DNA from: Streptomyces tirandamycinicus
GTDB taxonomy: Bacteria; Actinomycetota; Actinomycetes; Streptomycetales; Streptomycetaceae
Length of the DNA: 64,000 nucleotides
NCBI RefSeq assembly: GCF_003097515.1
Contig: NZ_CP029188.1
Location: forward strand, 682,001-746,000
Direction of reading: 5' to 3'
Shown: positions 25,904 through 34,789 of the stretch, piece by piece
How positions within the stretch are numbered: the stretch's first letter is position 1
Layout: the number at the start of each line of letters is the position of its first letter
The notes under the pieces: model-generated
Database searches by the model: none
Told to the model about the DNA's origin: nothing
Seen by the model: the letters and a program-made list of their open reading frames with translations, nothing else
Translations under genes and position numbers: made by a program

Positions 25904-25920
25904 CGGGTCACGAAGACCCG
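25904..25920. terminator. Hairpin between epoxide hydrolase and coaE
   Basis: CGGGTC-ACGAA-GACCCG is a perfect 6-bp stem 18 nt after the hydrolase stop, in a convergent gap. It lacks a T-run, so terminator function is only likely. Confidence 0.45.
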
Positions 25921-25990
25921 TGCGAGGCCCGGCCGGTCCGGCAGGGTTCCGAACCGGATCGCCCAGCGCTGACCACGTCCGCAACGCGCC

Positions 25991-26593
25991 CTACGTGTGC
26001 CGTGCGCGTTCCCGCAGCTCCGCCCAGACCTCGCGGACCTGGGGCTCCAGTGCCTCCAGCGGCCCGTCGTTGTCGATGATCAGGTCGGCGACAGCCCGGC
26101 GCTGCTCGGGTTCGGCCTGCGCGGCCATCCGGGCGCGCGCCTCCGACTCGGTCATGCCGCGCAGCCGTACCAGCCGGTCCAGCCGGGTCCCGGGGGACGC
26201 GTCCACGACGACGACCAGGTCGTACAGGGGGGCGAGACCGTTCTCCGCGAGCAGCGGTACGTCGTGGACGACCACCGCGTCCGGGCCGGCCGCGGCCTCC
26301 AGCTCGGCCGACCGCGCCCCCACCAGCGGGTGCACGATGGCGTTGAGCCGGGCCAGCCGTTCGGCGTCGGAGAACACGATCGCGCCGAGCCGGGGCCGGT
26401 CGAGGGTGCCCTGTGGGGTGAGGACGTCGGGGCCGAACGCCTCGACGACGGCGGCCAGGCCCGGGGTGCCGGGTTCGACGACCTCCCGGGCGATCTCGTC
26501 CGCGTCGATCAGCACCGCGCCGTACGACGCGAGGAGCCGTGACACTTCGCTCTTGCCGGCGCCGATACCGCCGGTCAGGCCCACCTTCAGCAT
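25991..26593 (-). CDS. coaE: Dephospho-CoA kinase
   Basis: This 200-residue CoaE catalyses the last step of coenzyme A synthesis, ATP-dependent 3'-phosphorylation of dephospho-CoA. The P-loop GGIGAGKS is at residues 8-15. It also shows [17 protein letters not shown], the [10 protein letters not shown] segment, [32 protein letters not shown] (lid) and [12 protein letters not shown]. The ATG at 26593 fits homologues (MLKVGLTGG); an upstream ATG at 26605 adds four residues. It lies downstream of the PAC2 and rpsA genes on the same strand, although a strong terminator follows rpsA. Confidence 0.95.
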   Translation of the reverse strand: MLKVGLTGGIGAGKSEVSRLLASYGAVLIDADEIAREVVEPGTPGLAAVVEAFGPDVLTPQGTLDRPRLGAIVFSDAERLARLNAIVHPLVGARSAELEAAAGPDAVVVHDVPLLAENGLAPLYDLVVVVDASPGTRLDRLVRLRGMTESEARARMAAQAEPEQRRAVADLIIDNDGPLEALEPQVREVWAELRERARHT

Positions 26594-26651
26594 GGGCGGA
26601 AGCATAGGCGCGTGCCGGGCGCGGCGGTCCGCCGGGCCCGGGGACCCGGCC

Positions 26652-27590
26652 CTATGCGTCGCCCTCGCGTTCGGCCAGGAACCGCTCGAACTGCCGGCCG
26701 ATCTCGTCCGCCGACGGGAGCTCCACCGGTTCGGCGACCAGGCTGCCCCGGGTGTCGGCGCCGGCGATGGCGTCGTACTGGTGCTCCAACCCCCTGACCA
26801 GGGACGTCAGCTCCTCGTCCCCCTCGCCGATCTGGCGTTCGATCTCGGTCTGGGTCCGCTGGGCCTGGGCGCGCAGGGTGTGCGCGATGCCGGGGAGCAC
26901 CAGACCGGTCGCCGAGGTGATCGCTTCGAGTGCGGTCAGCGCGGCGTCCGGGTACGCGGAGCGGGCCACGTAGTGCGGCACATGGGCGGCGACGCCGAGG
27001 ACGTCGTGGCCCCACTGGGCCAGCCGGTACTCGACCAGGGACTCCGCGCTGCCCGGCACCTGGGCCTCGTCGAAGGGACTGCGGTGACCGGGCATCAGGT
27101 CCGTGCGGCTGCCGTGCGGGGTGATGCCGACGGGACGGGTGTGCGGCACGCCCATGGGGATGCCGTGGAAGTTCACGGAGAGGCGCACGCCGAGCCGCTC
27201 GACGATCTGCCGTACGGCCGCGGCGAACAGCTCCCACTCGACGTCCGGCTCGGGGCCGGACAGCAGCAGGAACGGGGCGCCGGTGGCGTCCTGGACCAGC
27301 CGGACCTCCAGGGACGGGGTCTCGAAACCGGTCCAGCGGTCCCGGCGGAAGGTGAGCAGTGGGCGGCGGGCGCGGTAGTCGACGAGCCGGTCGTGGTCGA
27401 AGCGGGCCACCACCTGGTGGGGCAGGGATCCGAGCAGGGCGCCGACGAGTTGCTCGCCCGTCTCGCCCGCGTCGATGTACCCGTCGAAGTGGTAGAGCAT
27501 GACGAGTCCGGCGGACTCCTGCGCCAGCGCCACGTCGACGACCGCCAGGCCCTTCGGCTCCCACTCGTACAGACTCTGCGGATCTCGCAC
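26652..27590 (-). CDS. PAC2 family protein
   Basis: This 312-residue PAC2 (proteasome assembly chaperone 2-like) protein has the family landmarks [69 protein letters not shown] and [26 protein letters not shown]. Actinobacterial PAC2 proteins are cytosolic and of unproven function; a role near the proteasome is suggested only by the family name. The start is GTG at 27590 with GAAGGGG about nine bases upstream. Confidence 0.9.
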   Translation of the reverse strand: MRDPQSLYEWEPKGLAVVDVALAQESAGLVMLYHFDGYIDAGETGEQLVGALLGSLPHQVVARFDHDRLVDYRARRPLLTFRRDRWTGFETPSLEVRLVQDATGAPFLLLSGPEPDVEWELFAAAVRQIVERLGVRLSVNFHGIPMGVPHTRPVGITPHGSRTDLMPGHRSPFDEAQVPGSAESLVEYRLAQWGHDVLGVAAHVPHYVARSAYPDAALTALEAITSATGLVLPGIAHTLRAQAQRTQTEIERQIGEGDEELTSLVRGLEHQYDAIAGADTRGSLVAEPVELPSADEIGRQFERFLAEREGDA

Positions 27591-27720
27591 CTTTACCGCC
27601 CCTTCTCCGTGTCTGAGGGGTCAACCCCGCGCCCGGTGCGATCATTCCCCGGCGCTGCCCGGGCCGCTCCGGAGAGCCGGTCGGGTGGGGGCCGCCGTCG
27701 CGGTGCGTTGCGGGAAACGG

Positions 27721-27758
27721 CGGAGGCCCGCCCCCCTCGTGAGGGGGGCGGGCCTCCG
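27721..27758. terminator. Strong rho-independent-type hairpin after rpsA
   Basis: The segment is a perfect palindrome: an 18-bp stem (cggaggcccgccccccTC and its complement) with a 2-nt loop. It begins 30 bp past the rpsA stop. Streptomyces terminators often lack a T-run, as here. Confidence 0.9.
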
Positions 27759-27787
27759 TACCGGTTGCCCGGTGGCCGGCGGGAGCC

Positions 27788-29281
27788 TCAGCTCTGGCCG
27801 CCTGCCAGCTTCTCGCGGAGCGCGGCGAGGGCCTCGTCCGACGCCAGGGCGCCGGAGTTGTCGTCCGACTCCGAGGAGTACGAACCGCCCTGCGGCGCGG
27901 CGGCCGGAGCGGCCTGCCCGCCCTCGGCAGCGGCGGCCTCGTCGGCCTCGCGGGACTTGATGACCTGCGCCTGGTGCTGCTCGAAGCGCTGCTGCGCCTC
28001 GGCGTACTGGCGCTCCCACTCCTCGCGCTGCTTCTCGTAGCCCTCGAGCCAGTCGTTGGTCTCGGGGTCGAAGCCCTCGGGGTAGATGTAGTTGCCCTGG
28101 TCGTCGTAGGACGCGGCCATGCCGTACAGGGTCGGGTCGAACTCGACCGACGCCGGGTCGGCACCGAAGGACTCGTTGGCCTGCTTGAGGGACAGCGAGA
28201 TCCGGCGACGCTCGAGGTCGATGTCGATGACCTTGACGAAGATCTCGTCGTTGACCTGGACGACCTGCTCCGGGATCTCCACGTGGCGCTCGGCCAGCTC
28301 GGAGATGTGGACCAGGCCCTCGATGCCCTCGTCCACGCGGACGAACGCGCCGAACGGCACCAGCTTGGTGACCTTGCCCGGGACGACCTGGCCGATCTGG
28401 TGGGTGCGGGCGAACTGCTGCCACGGGTCCTCCTGCGTCGCCTTCAGCGACAGGGAGACACGCTCGCGGTCCATGTCCACGTCGAGGACCTCGACGGTGA
28501 CCTCCTGGCCGACCTCGACGACCTCGGACGGGTGGTCGATGTGCTTCCAGGACAGCTCGGAGACGTGCACCAGGCCGTCCACGCCGCCCAGGTCCACGAA
28601 GGCACCGAAGTTGACGATCGAGGAGACGACGCCGGAGCGGACCTGGCCCTTCTGCAGGGTGGTGAGGAACGTCTGGCGGACCTCGGACTGGGTCTGCTCC
28701 AGCCAGGCGCGGCGGGACAGGACCACGTTGTTGCGGTTCTTGTCCAGCTCGATGATCTTGGCCTCGAGCTCCTTGCCGACGTACGGCTGGAGGTCGCGGA
28801 CACGGCGCATCTCGACCAGGGAGGCCGGGAGGAAGCCGCGGAGGCCGATGTCGAGGATGAGACCACCCTTGACGACCTCGATGACGGTACCGGTGACGAT
28901 GCCGTCCTCTTCCTTGATCTTCTCGATGGTGCCCCAGGCACGCTCGTACTGGGCGCGCTTCTTCGAGAGGATCAGGCGGCCTTCCTTGTCCTCCTTCTGG
29001 AGGACGAGGGCCTCGATCTCGTCACCGACGGCGACGACCTCGTTGGGGTCGACGTCGTGCTTGATCGAGAGCTCGCGGCTCGGGATGACACCTTCGGTCT
29101 TGTAACCGATGTCGAGCAGGACCTCGTCCCGGTCGACCTTCACGATGACGCCGTCGACGATGTCGCCGTCGTTGAAGTACTTGATCGTCTCGTCGATCGC
29201 GGCGAGGAAGGCTTCCTCGTTACCGATGTCGTTGACCGCAACCTGCGGGGTGGTGGCGGTGGTCTCGGTGCTGCTCGTCAT
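27788..29281 (-). CDS. rpsA: 30S ribosomal protein S1
   Basis: This 497-residue S1 protein binds mRNA on the 30S subunit and helps initiation. Four S1/OB repeats are visible: GDIVDGVIVKVDRDEVLLDIGYKTEGVIP, GIVTGTVIEVVKGGLILDIGLRGFLPASL, GQVRSGVVSSIVNFGAFVDLGGVDGLVHVSEL and GQVVPGKVTKLVPFGAFVRVDEGIEGLVHISEL. The acidic, Gln/Glu-rich C-terminal tail is typical of actinobacteria, which have four repeats rather than six. The ATG at 29281 is preceded by a leader of about 190 nt with several hairpins and a near-consensus promoter. Confidence 0.97.
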   Translation of the reverse strand: MTSSTETTATTPQVAVNDIGNEEAFLAAIDETIKYFNDGDIVDGVIVKVDRDEVLLDIGYKTEGVIPSRELSIKHDVDPNEVVAVGDEIEALVLQKEDKEGRLILSKKRAQYERAWGTIEKIKEEDGIVTGTVIEVVKGGLILDIGLRGFLPASLVEMRRVRDLQPYVGKELEAKIIELDKNRNNVVLSRRAWLEQTQSEVRQTFLTTLQKGQVRSGVVSSIVNFGAFVDLGGVDGLVHVSELSWKHIDHPSEVVEVGQEVTVEVLDVDMDRERVSLSLKATQEDPWQQFARTHQIGQVVPGKVTKLVPFGAFVRVDEGIEGLVHISELAERHVEIPEQVVQVNDEIFVKVIDIDLERRRISLSLKQANESFGADPASVEFDPTLYGMAASYDDQGNYIYPEGFDPETNDWLEGYEKQREEWERQYAEAQQRFEQHQAQVIKSREADEAAAAEGGQAAPAAAPQGGSYSSESDDNSGALASDEALAALREKLAGGQS

Positions 29282-29472
29282 GTGGGAAAGGGCTCCGGTA
29301 CGGACATTGAAGTCGTAGGTACTGCTACGCCGTGAGCCCGTATCGCAGCTGCAGAAGCCGGACAGCCAAGGAAGCGCCAACCCCAGGAGGAATGGCGCCT
29401 CGACAACCGAGGGGACATGCAACAGATGCGAGCGCGGCCTGCTCCGTCTGAGGCGCGCAAGCCCGCAGCGCA
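29282..29472 (-). promoter_or_regulatory. rpsA mRNA leader with three hairpins
   Basis: From the predicted start near 29472 the leader holds CCTCG-loop-CGAGG (29398-29412), GCGCCA/TGGCGC with a 13-nt loop (29374-29398), and CGTAG-GTACTG-CTACG (29314-29329). E. coli S1 represses its own translation through a structured leader. Whether this one does is inference. Confidence 0.5.
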
Positions 29473-29478
29473 ACCTTT

Positions 29479-29507
29479 AGCATACGGGGGCGGCAGGGCA
29501 CGGTCAA
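29479..29507 (-). promoter_or_regulatory. Vegetative sigma promoter of rpsA
   Basis: On the minus strand TTGACC (29502-29507) and TATGCT (29479-29484) are separated by exactly 17 nt. This is a near-consensus HrdB-type promoter, as expected for a highly expressed ribosomal gene. Confidence 0.85.
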
Positions 29508-29663
29508 TGCGCGAAGGCCCCCACCCGGGGCGGAACTCCGCATACCCGGCACAACTAAGGTTTGCCGAGGCCATGATGGCCGCGCCTCGCCCCCCGCGAC
29601 ACGGCCGCAGGGCCCTCGCGGCGTCTCCGGGCGAGGCACCAGCAACGTACAACGACGGGCGAG

Positions 29664-30494
29664 ATGATCCAAGAGCACGAACCGGAGGCGACCCGGCGTC
29701 ACACCGGCGGTGCGGAGAGCAGCCGCGCCAGCCGGGGCTGGTGGGACCGCAACGCCGACGAGTACCAGAGCGAGCACGGCTCCTTCCTCGGCGACGACCG
29801 GTTCGTCTGGGGACCCGAGGGCCTGGACGAGGCCGATGCCCGGCTGCTCGGGCCGGCAGAGGCCCTGCGGGGCGCCAACGTCCTGGAGATCGGCGCCGGC
29901 GCGGCCCAGTGCTCCCGCTGGCTGCTGGTCCAGGGCGCGCGGCCGGTGGCCCTGGACCTCTCGCACCGCCAGCTCCAGCACGCCCTGCGGATCGGCGCCG
30001 GCTTCCCCCTGGTCGAGGCGGACGCCGGCGCGCTCCCCTTCTCCGACGGCTCCTTCGACCTGGCGTGCTCCGCCTACGGGGCCGTGCCGTTCGTCGCCGA
30101 CCCGGTGCGGGTGTTCCGGGAGGTCCGGCGGGTCCTGCGGCCCGGCGGCCGGTGGGTCTTCTCGGTCACCCACCCCGTCCGCTGGGCGTTCCCCGACGAG
30201 CCGGGCCCCGAGGGGCTGAGCGTCTCCGCCTCGTACTTCGACCGCACCCCGTACGTGGAGCAGGACGCGGAGGGCCGCGCCGTCTACGTGGAGCACCACC
30301 GGACGATCGGGGACCGCGTCCGCGACGTGGTGGCGGCCGGCTTCCGGCTGACCGACCTGGTCGAACCGGAATGGCCGGCCTGGAACAGCCAGGAGTGGGG
30401 CGGCTGGTCCCCGCTGCGCGGGAACCTGATCCCGGGGACGGCGATCTTCGTCTGCGAGCGGAGCGGGACAAGCCCCCTGGACGGGGGGACCTGA
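29664..30494 (+). CDS. Class I SAM-dependent methyltransferase
   Basis: This 276-residue methyltransferase of the Methyltransf_11 type has motif I VLEIGAGAAQCSRWLL, the acidic motif II ARPVALDLSHRQL, FPLVEADAGALPFSDGSFDLACSAYGAVPFV, and REVRRVLRPGGRWVFSVTHPVRWAF. The N-terminus contains WWDRNADEYQSEHG. The substrate is unknown. It starts about 170 nt beyond the rpsA promoter region and is divergent from rpsA. The hrpB start lies 1 nt after its stop, so the two are one transcription unit. Confidence 0.9.
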   Translation: MIQEHEPEATRRHTGGAESSRASRGWWDRNADEYQSEHGSFLGDDRFVWGPEGLDEADARLLGPAEALRGANVLEIGAGAAQCSRWLLVQGARPVALDLSHRQLQHALRIGAGFPLVEADAGALPFSDGSFDLACSAYGAVPFVADPVRVFREVRRVLRPGGRWVFSVTHPVRWAFPDEPGPEGLSVSASYFDRTPYVEQDAEGRAVYVEHHRTIGDRVRDVVAAGFRLTDLVEPEWPAWNSQEWGGWSPLRGNLIPGTAIFVCERSGTSPLDGGT

Positions 30495-31930
30495 CGTGGT
30501 CCGCGAGGAGGCCCTGGCCCTGCTTCCCGTGCGCACGGCCCTCCCCGTACTGCGACGGGCCCTGGACGCGCACGGCGCCGCCGTGCTGTGCGCGCCGCCC
30601 GGCACGGGCAAGACGACGCTGGTGCCGATCGCGCTCGCCGGGCTGCTGGACGACGACGGCGCCCGCGGCCGGGTCGTGGTCGCCGAGCCGCGGCGGATCG
30701 CGGCGCGCGCGGCGGCTCGGCGCATGGCGTGGCTGCTCGGTGAGCAGGTGGGCGGCCGGGTCGGCTTCACGGTGCGCGGCGAGCGGGTCGTCGGGCCCGG
30801 CACCGCGATCGAGGTCGTCACCACCGGAGTGCTGCTCCAGCGGCTCCAGCGGGACCCGGAGCTCGCCGGGGCCGGCACCGTGATCCTCGACGAGTGCCAC
30901 GAACGGCACCTGGACGCGGACACCGCCGCGGCGTTCCTGCTCGACGTGCGCGAGACGCTGCGGCCCGAGCTGCGGCTGGTGGCGGCGTCGGCCACGACGG
31001 ACGCGGAGGCCTGGGCGCGGCTCCTCGGCGACGCGCCGGTCGTCCGGGCCGAGGCCGCCGCCCACCCCGTCGAGGTGGTCTGGGCGCCGCCCGCCCGCCC
31101 GGTGCGCCCGCCGCACGGCACACGGGTCGACCCGGCGCTGCTCGCCCATGTGGCGTCGGTGGTCCGCGGGGCGCTGGCCGAGCGGACCGGGGACGTGCTC
31201 TGCTTCCTGCCGGGGGTGGCGGAGATCGCCCGGGTGGCCCGGCTGCTCGGGGACACCGGGGCCGAGGTGCTGCAGGTGCACGGGCGGGCACCGGCGGCCG
31301 TGCAGGACGCGGTGCTCTCCCCCGGGCGGCACCGCAGGGTGGTGCTGGCGACCTCGGTCGCGGAGTCGTCGCTGACCGTGCCCGGGGTCCGGGTCGTCGT
31401 GGACGCGGGGCTCGCCCGGGAGCCGCGCACCGACCACGCCCGCGGCCTCGGCTCGCTCACCACGGTGCGGGCCTCCCGGGCCGCGGCCCGGCAGCGGGCG
31501 GGCCGGGCGGGGCGGGAGGCTCCCGGCACGGTCTACCGCTGCTGGACCGAGGCCGAGCACACCCGGCTGCCGCGCTTCCCCGCGCCGGAGATCCAGGTGG
31601 CGGACCTGACGGCGTTCGCCCTGCAGGCGGCGTGCTGGGGAGATCCGGACGCCGCCGGTCTCGCCCTGCCGGATCCGCCGCCCGCGGGGGCGATGGCGGC
31701 GGCCCGCTCGGTCCTCACGGCCGTGGGCGCGGTCGGCCCGTCGGGCCGGGCGACCGACCGGGGGCGGCGCATGGCCCGCCTCGGACTCCATCCCCGGCTC
31801 GCCCGGGCCCTGGTCGACGGCGCGCCCGAGGTGGGCCCGCGGCGCGCCGCGGAGGTCGTCGCGCTGCTGAGCGAGGAGCCTCCGCGGGAGTACGGGGACG
31901 ACGTGGCGGCCGCCTGGCGCACGGCCCGGC

Positions 31931-31984
31931 GCGGCGGCGACGCGTACGCCGCCCGCTGGCGCGCGGAGGCGGACCGGCTGACGC
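31931..31984 (+). repeat. 54-bp direct repeat, left copy (native hrpB)
   Basis: The segment starts gcggcggcgacgcgtacgcc and is identical over 54 bp to 32326-32379, offset 395 bp. It encodes the hrpB segment around DAYAARWRAEADRLT. Flanking bases differ on both sides, so the repeat ends are sharp. Confidence 0.97.
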
Positions 31985-32325
31985 TGCTGCCCGTGTACCG
32001 GGGCGGACCGGTGATGCGGGGCGGCGATGTCATCCCGGAGGAGCGCACGGCCGTACCGGTGGAGCTGGACCGGGTCTTCGAGAGCCTGCACACGACCTCG
32101 GAGGCGCTCGGCCCGCGCGGCGCGAACGACGACGGCGCGCTGTCGCGGCTGCTGGGCGTGAGCGCGGACAACCTCGAGGGGCAGGGCGAGGCGATCCACC
32201 AGTCGGTGGAGGACCTCTCCCTGGCGGTGACCACTCTGTCGGACGGGCGGCAGGACCTGATCAAGCAGATCAACCTCCAGCAGCAGGCCGCGGGCTGTGC
32301 GCAGGGCTCCGGAGGCGGAGACCAG
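31985..32325 (+). other. Inserted 341-bp foreign segment containing an MCE gene fragment
   Basis: The first 275 bp or so, read in the incoming hrpB frame, encode LPVYRGGPVMRGGDVIPEE, RTAVPVELDRVFESL, EALGPRGANDDGALSRLLGV and AVTTLSDGRQDL. This is a characteristic stretch of actinobacterial MCE-family (mammalian cell entry) proteins. It has no MCE start, signal or full domain. The last 66 bp or so, after QDL, do not look like MCE and I cannot place them. There is no transposase, terminal inverted repeat or integrase. No MCE gene lies elsewhere in the window. Confidence 0.88.
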
Positions 32326-32379
32326 GCGGCGGCGACGCGTACGCCGCCCGCTGGCGCGCGGAGGCGGACCGGCTGACGC
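32326..32379 (+). repeat. 54-bp direct repeat, right copy (resumption of hrpB)
   Basis: This is the exact second copy of 31931-31984. Downstream sequence continues native hrpB (RSLGGAGDAPAGAAAASDD and onward), in a frame shifted by two relative to the left part. Confidence 0.97.
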
Positions 32380-33418
32380 GCTCGCTCGGCGGTGCCGGGG
32401 ACGCCCCGGCCGGTGCGGCGGCCGCCTCCGACGACACGGTCGCCGGGTTCGTGACCGCGCTCGCCTTCCCCGAGCGGCTCGCGCGGGCGCGGGGCGGCGC
32501 TTCGTACCTGATGGTCTCCGGGACCGGCGCGGAGCTCGGCGAGGGGTCGGCGCTGCGCGGCTCCCCCTGGCTGGCGGTGGCGGTGGCCGGACGGCAGGCG
32601 CAGGCCGCGTCCGCGCGGGTGCGGCTCGCCGCCGTCGTGGACGAGGGGACCGCACGCGCCGCCGCGGAGCACCTGCACTCCCGCGGCGAGGAGGTGCACT
32701 GGGAGGACGGCGACGTCGTCGCCCGCCGGGTGGAGCGGCTGGGCGCGGTGGAGCTGTCCGTGCGCCCGCTGCCGGAGCCGGGGACCGGCCTGGTCCGGGA
32801 CGCGCTGCTGGAGGGGCTCCGCCGCGAGGGCCCGGGGCTGCTCGGGTGGTCGCGGGACGCCGCGGCGCTGCGGCAGCGGCTCGGCTTCCTGCACCGGGTA
32901 CGGGGCGCGCCCTGGCCGGACGTGTCGGACACGGCCCTGCTGGATCGCGCCGGCGAGTGGCTGGAGCCCGAGCTGTCCCGGGCCCGCCGCCGGGCCGGTC
33001 TGGCGGCGATCGACGCCGGGCCGTGCCTGCGGCGGCTGCTCCCCTGGGCCTCGGGCGAGGCGGTCCGCCTCGACGAGCTGGCCCCGGAGCGGATCGAGGT
33101 GCCGAGCGGGTCGCGGATCCGGGTGGACTACACGGGCGAGCAGCCCGTGCTGGCGGTGAAGCTCCAGGAGCTGTTCGGGCTGCGGGAGACGCCGCGTCTG
33201 GCCGGGGTGCCCGTGCTCGTCCATCTCCTGTCGCCCGCGGGGCGTCCCGCGGCGGTGACCGCGGACCTGGCCTCGTTCTGGCGCGACGGGTACCGGGCGG
33301 TGCGGGCCGAGTTGCGCGGGCGCTACCCGAGGCATCCCTGGCCGGAGGACCCGGCGACGGCGGAGCCCACGCGGGGTGTGAAGCGCTGACCGCGGCCCCG
33401 GGACGGCGGCGGCGCCGG

Positions 33419-34456
33419 TCACGCCCCGGCCGGCCCGGGTTCGCGTTCCGGCGGGCGGTCGCCGCCTGGTTCCGGGGGGCCGCCGCCGGGTCCCGGGGGG
33501 CCGCCGCCCGCGGGCCGGCGGGAGCGCGCCTCGAGGAGGAGGGAGAGCGCGAGGAGACCCGCGCCGAGGCCCAGGAAGGTCCACGGCAGGTGGGAGACGA
33601 GCAGGAGCACGAGCCCGCGGTGGGTTGCCACCTGGGCGACCGTGCGGTCCACGTAGTCCGCGCGCATCCGGACGTGCCCGGAGAACGCGGTCACCCGGTC
33701 GCGGCCGCCGAGCAGCGAACCGCCGCGCAGTTCCTCGGTGTGGATCTCCTCACCGTTGACGGGCGCCCCGGTGACCGGCTCCACCCAGAACATGCGCCTG
33801 GTGGTGTACCAGCGGGTGGTGCCGGTCCGTTCCTCCAGCGTCGACGCGTCGATGCCGGGTATCGGCATCTTCCTGGGGTACGGCACCTTGGTCCACGGGA
33901 CCGTCTGCTCGAAGTAGTAGACCTCCAGTCCGCGGAAGGTCCGGGTCCCCTTGTAGTGGATGGGGGCGGAGGTCCTGGTCTGGGCGTCGAAGTACGCGTA
34001 GTCCCGCTTCTCGGTGAGGAAGGGCCACTTGAACGCGATGCCCTCGCGCCGGACCGGGTCGCCGTCGACCATCTCCCCCGGGGCGTGCACGGGTGCCTGG
34101 GTGTGGGCGTCGAAGATGTACCGCTCGGGGATCTGGGAGACCATCTCGCCGTCCGGCCCCTGGACGTGGGAGAGGGAGTCCCAGACCACCACGTCCCGGC
34201 CCGTGCGGCGCCCGATCCGCCGGGACTCCTCCACGTTGCCCTTGAGGGTCTGCACGATGGTGACCTTCTCCACCTGCTCCGCCCGCATGGTGTCGTACCT
34301 CAGCAGGGTCGCCGGCCTCGCCTCGAGCACCGTCTCCTGGTACTGGCCCGGCGGGATCCTGGCCAGCCGGGGGAAGGCGTACCAGCGCAGCACCGGCGCC
34401 AGCGCCGCGAGGAAGACGGCGAACGACAGCAGTACGAGGCTGGCTCTGCGGCGCAC
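33419..34456 (-). CDS. DUF3068 (PorA-like) membrane protein
   Basis: This 345-residue protein has an N-terminal membrane helix (ASLVLLSFAVFLAALAPVL) and a large extracytoplasmic domain with WDSLSHVQGPDGE, FKWPFLTEKRDYAYFDAQT, YKGTRTFRGLEVYYFEQTVP and TRRMFWVEPVTGAPVNGEE. A second helix and a Pro/Gly-rich tail follow. That is the DUF3068 family, present across actinobacteria; its function is unknown. The GTG at 34456 has GGGAGGGGC upstream. It follows the 45-residue SPW_0924-type gene by 17 bp, so they form one operon. Confidence 0.88.
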   Translation of the reverse strand: MRRRASLVLLSFAVFLAALAPVLRWYAFPRLARIPPGQYQETVLEARPATLLRYDTMRAEQVEKVTIVQTLKGNVEESRRIGRRTGRDVVVWDSLSHVQGPDGEMVSQIPERYIFDAHTQAPVHAPGEMVDGDPVRREGIAFKWPFLTEKRDYAYFDAQTRTSAPIHYKGTRTFRGLEVYYFEQTVPWTKVPYPRKMPIPGIDASTLEERTGTTRWYTTRRMFWVEPVTGAPVNGEEIHTEELRGGSLLGGRDRVTAFSGHVRMRADYVDRTVAQVATHRGLVLLLVSHLPWTFLGLGAGLLALSLLLEARSRRPAGGGPPGPGGGPPEPGGDRPPEREPGPAGA

Positions 34457-34473
34457 GGCGGCTGCCCCTCCCG

Positions 34474-34611
34474 CTACTTCACGGGTCCGGGGACGGTGGT
34501 GAGGAGCGGTCTGGGCGAGGTCTCCCCGGGCGGCACGTCGACTACGGCGATGAGCAGCACGACGAGCAGCACGGGGGCCAGCCCGGCGGCGGTGGCGACG
34601 AGGGCGCGCAT
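34474..34611 (-). CDS. SPW_0924-type 45-residue membrane peptide
   Basis: This short ORF encodes one membrane helix (ALVATAAGLAPVLLVVLLIA) and the conserved tail PPGETSPRPLLTTVPG, the mark of the SPW_0924 family found throughout Streptomyces. GGGAGG lies 7 nt before the ATG. Its function is unknown. The pairing with the DUF3068 gene suggests a shared envelope role. Confidence 0.82.
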   Translation of the reverse strand: MRALVATAAGLAPVLLVVLLIAVVDVPPGETSPRPLLTTVPGPVK

Positions 34612-34709
34612 GGTCGGCCTCCCGGGTACGCGGTCTGGGTCTGATGGGTCGTCAGAGCGGCGGGCGGGGGCACCGTAGCAACGCGGCCCGGAGAAGAGAA
34701 CACGTCCCG

Positions 34710-34767
34710 CCGCACACCGCACCGCCCCTCCGCGGGGATACGCGCGGAGGGGCGGTGCGGTGTGCGG
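34710..34767. terminator. 25-bp perfect-stem terminator after the transglycosylase gene
   Basis: 34710-34734 and 34743-34767 are exact reverse complements around an 8-nt loop. It starts 23 bp past the transglycosylase stop (34790) and isolates it from the SPW_0924 gene downstream. Confidence 0.9.
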
Positions 34768-34789
34768 GCCGCGGGGCGGGCCGGGCGGG

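Larger units (their letters stand above)
30496..33389 (+). pseudogene. hrpB: ATP-dependent RNA helicase HrpB, disrupted by a 395-bp insertion
   Basis: Codons 1-496 (to 31984) encode the DEAH helicase core: CAPPGTGKTTLVP (motif I), ILDECHERHLD (II), SATTD (III), then the C lobe (LCFLPGVAEI, LATSVAESSLT, RQRAGRAGR) and helicase-associated region. After the Arg-Leu-Thr of GGDAYAARWRAEADRLT the frame enters foreign sequence and stops at 32376. The HrpB C-terminal domain (FVTALAFPERLARARGG...YRAVRAELRGRYPRHPWPED) resumes in another frame from 32380. Deleting 395 bp gives one 833-codon frame, the normal HrpB length. GTG 30496 lies 1 nt after the methyltransferase stop. Confidence 0.93.

Noticed and set aside
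31931..32379. IS element with target-site duplication in hrpB
   Set aside because: There is no transposase or terminal inverted repeat, the insert is only 341 bp, and 54 bp is far longer than usual target duplications.
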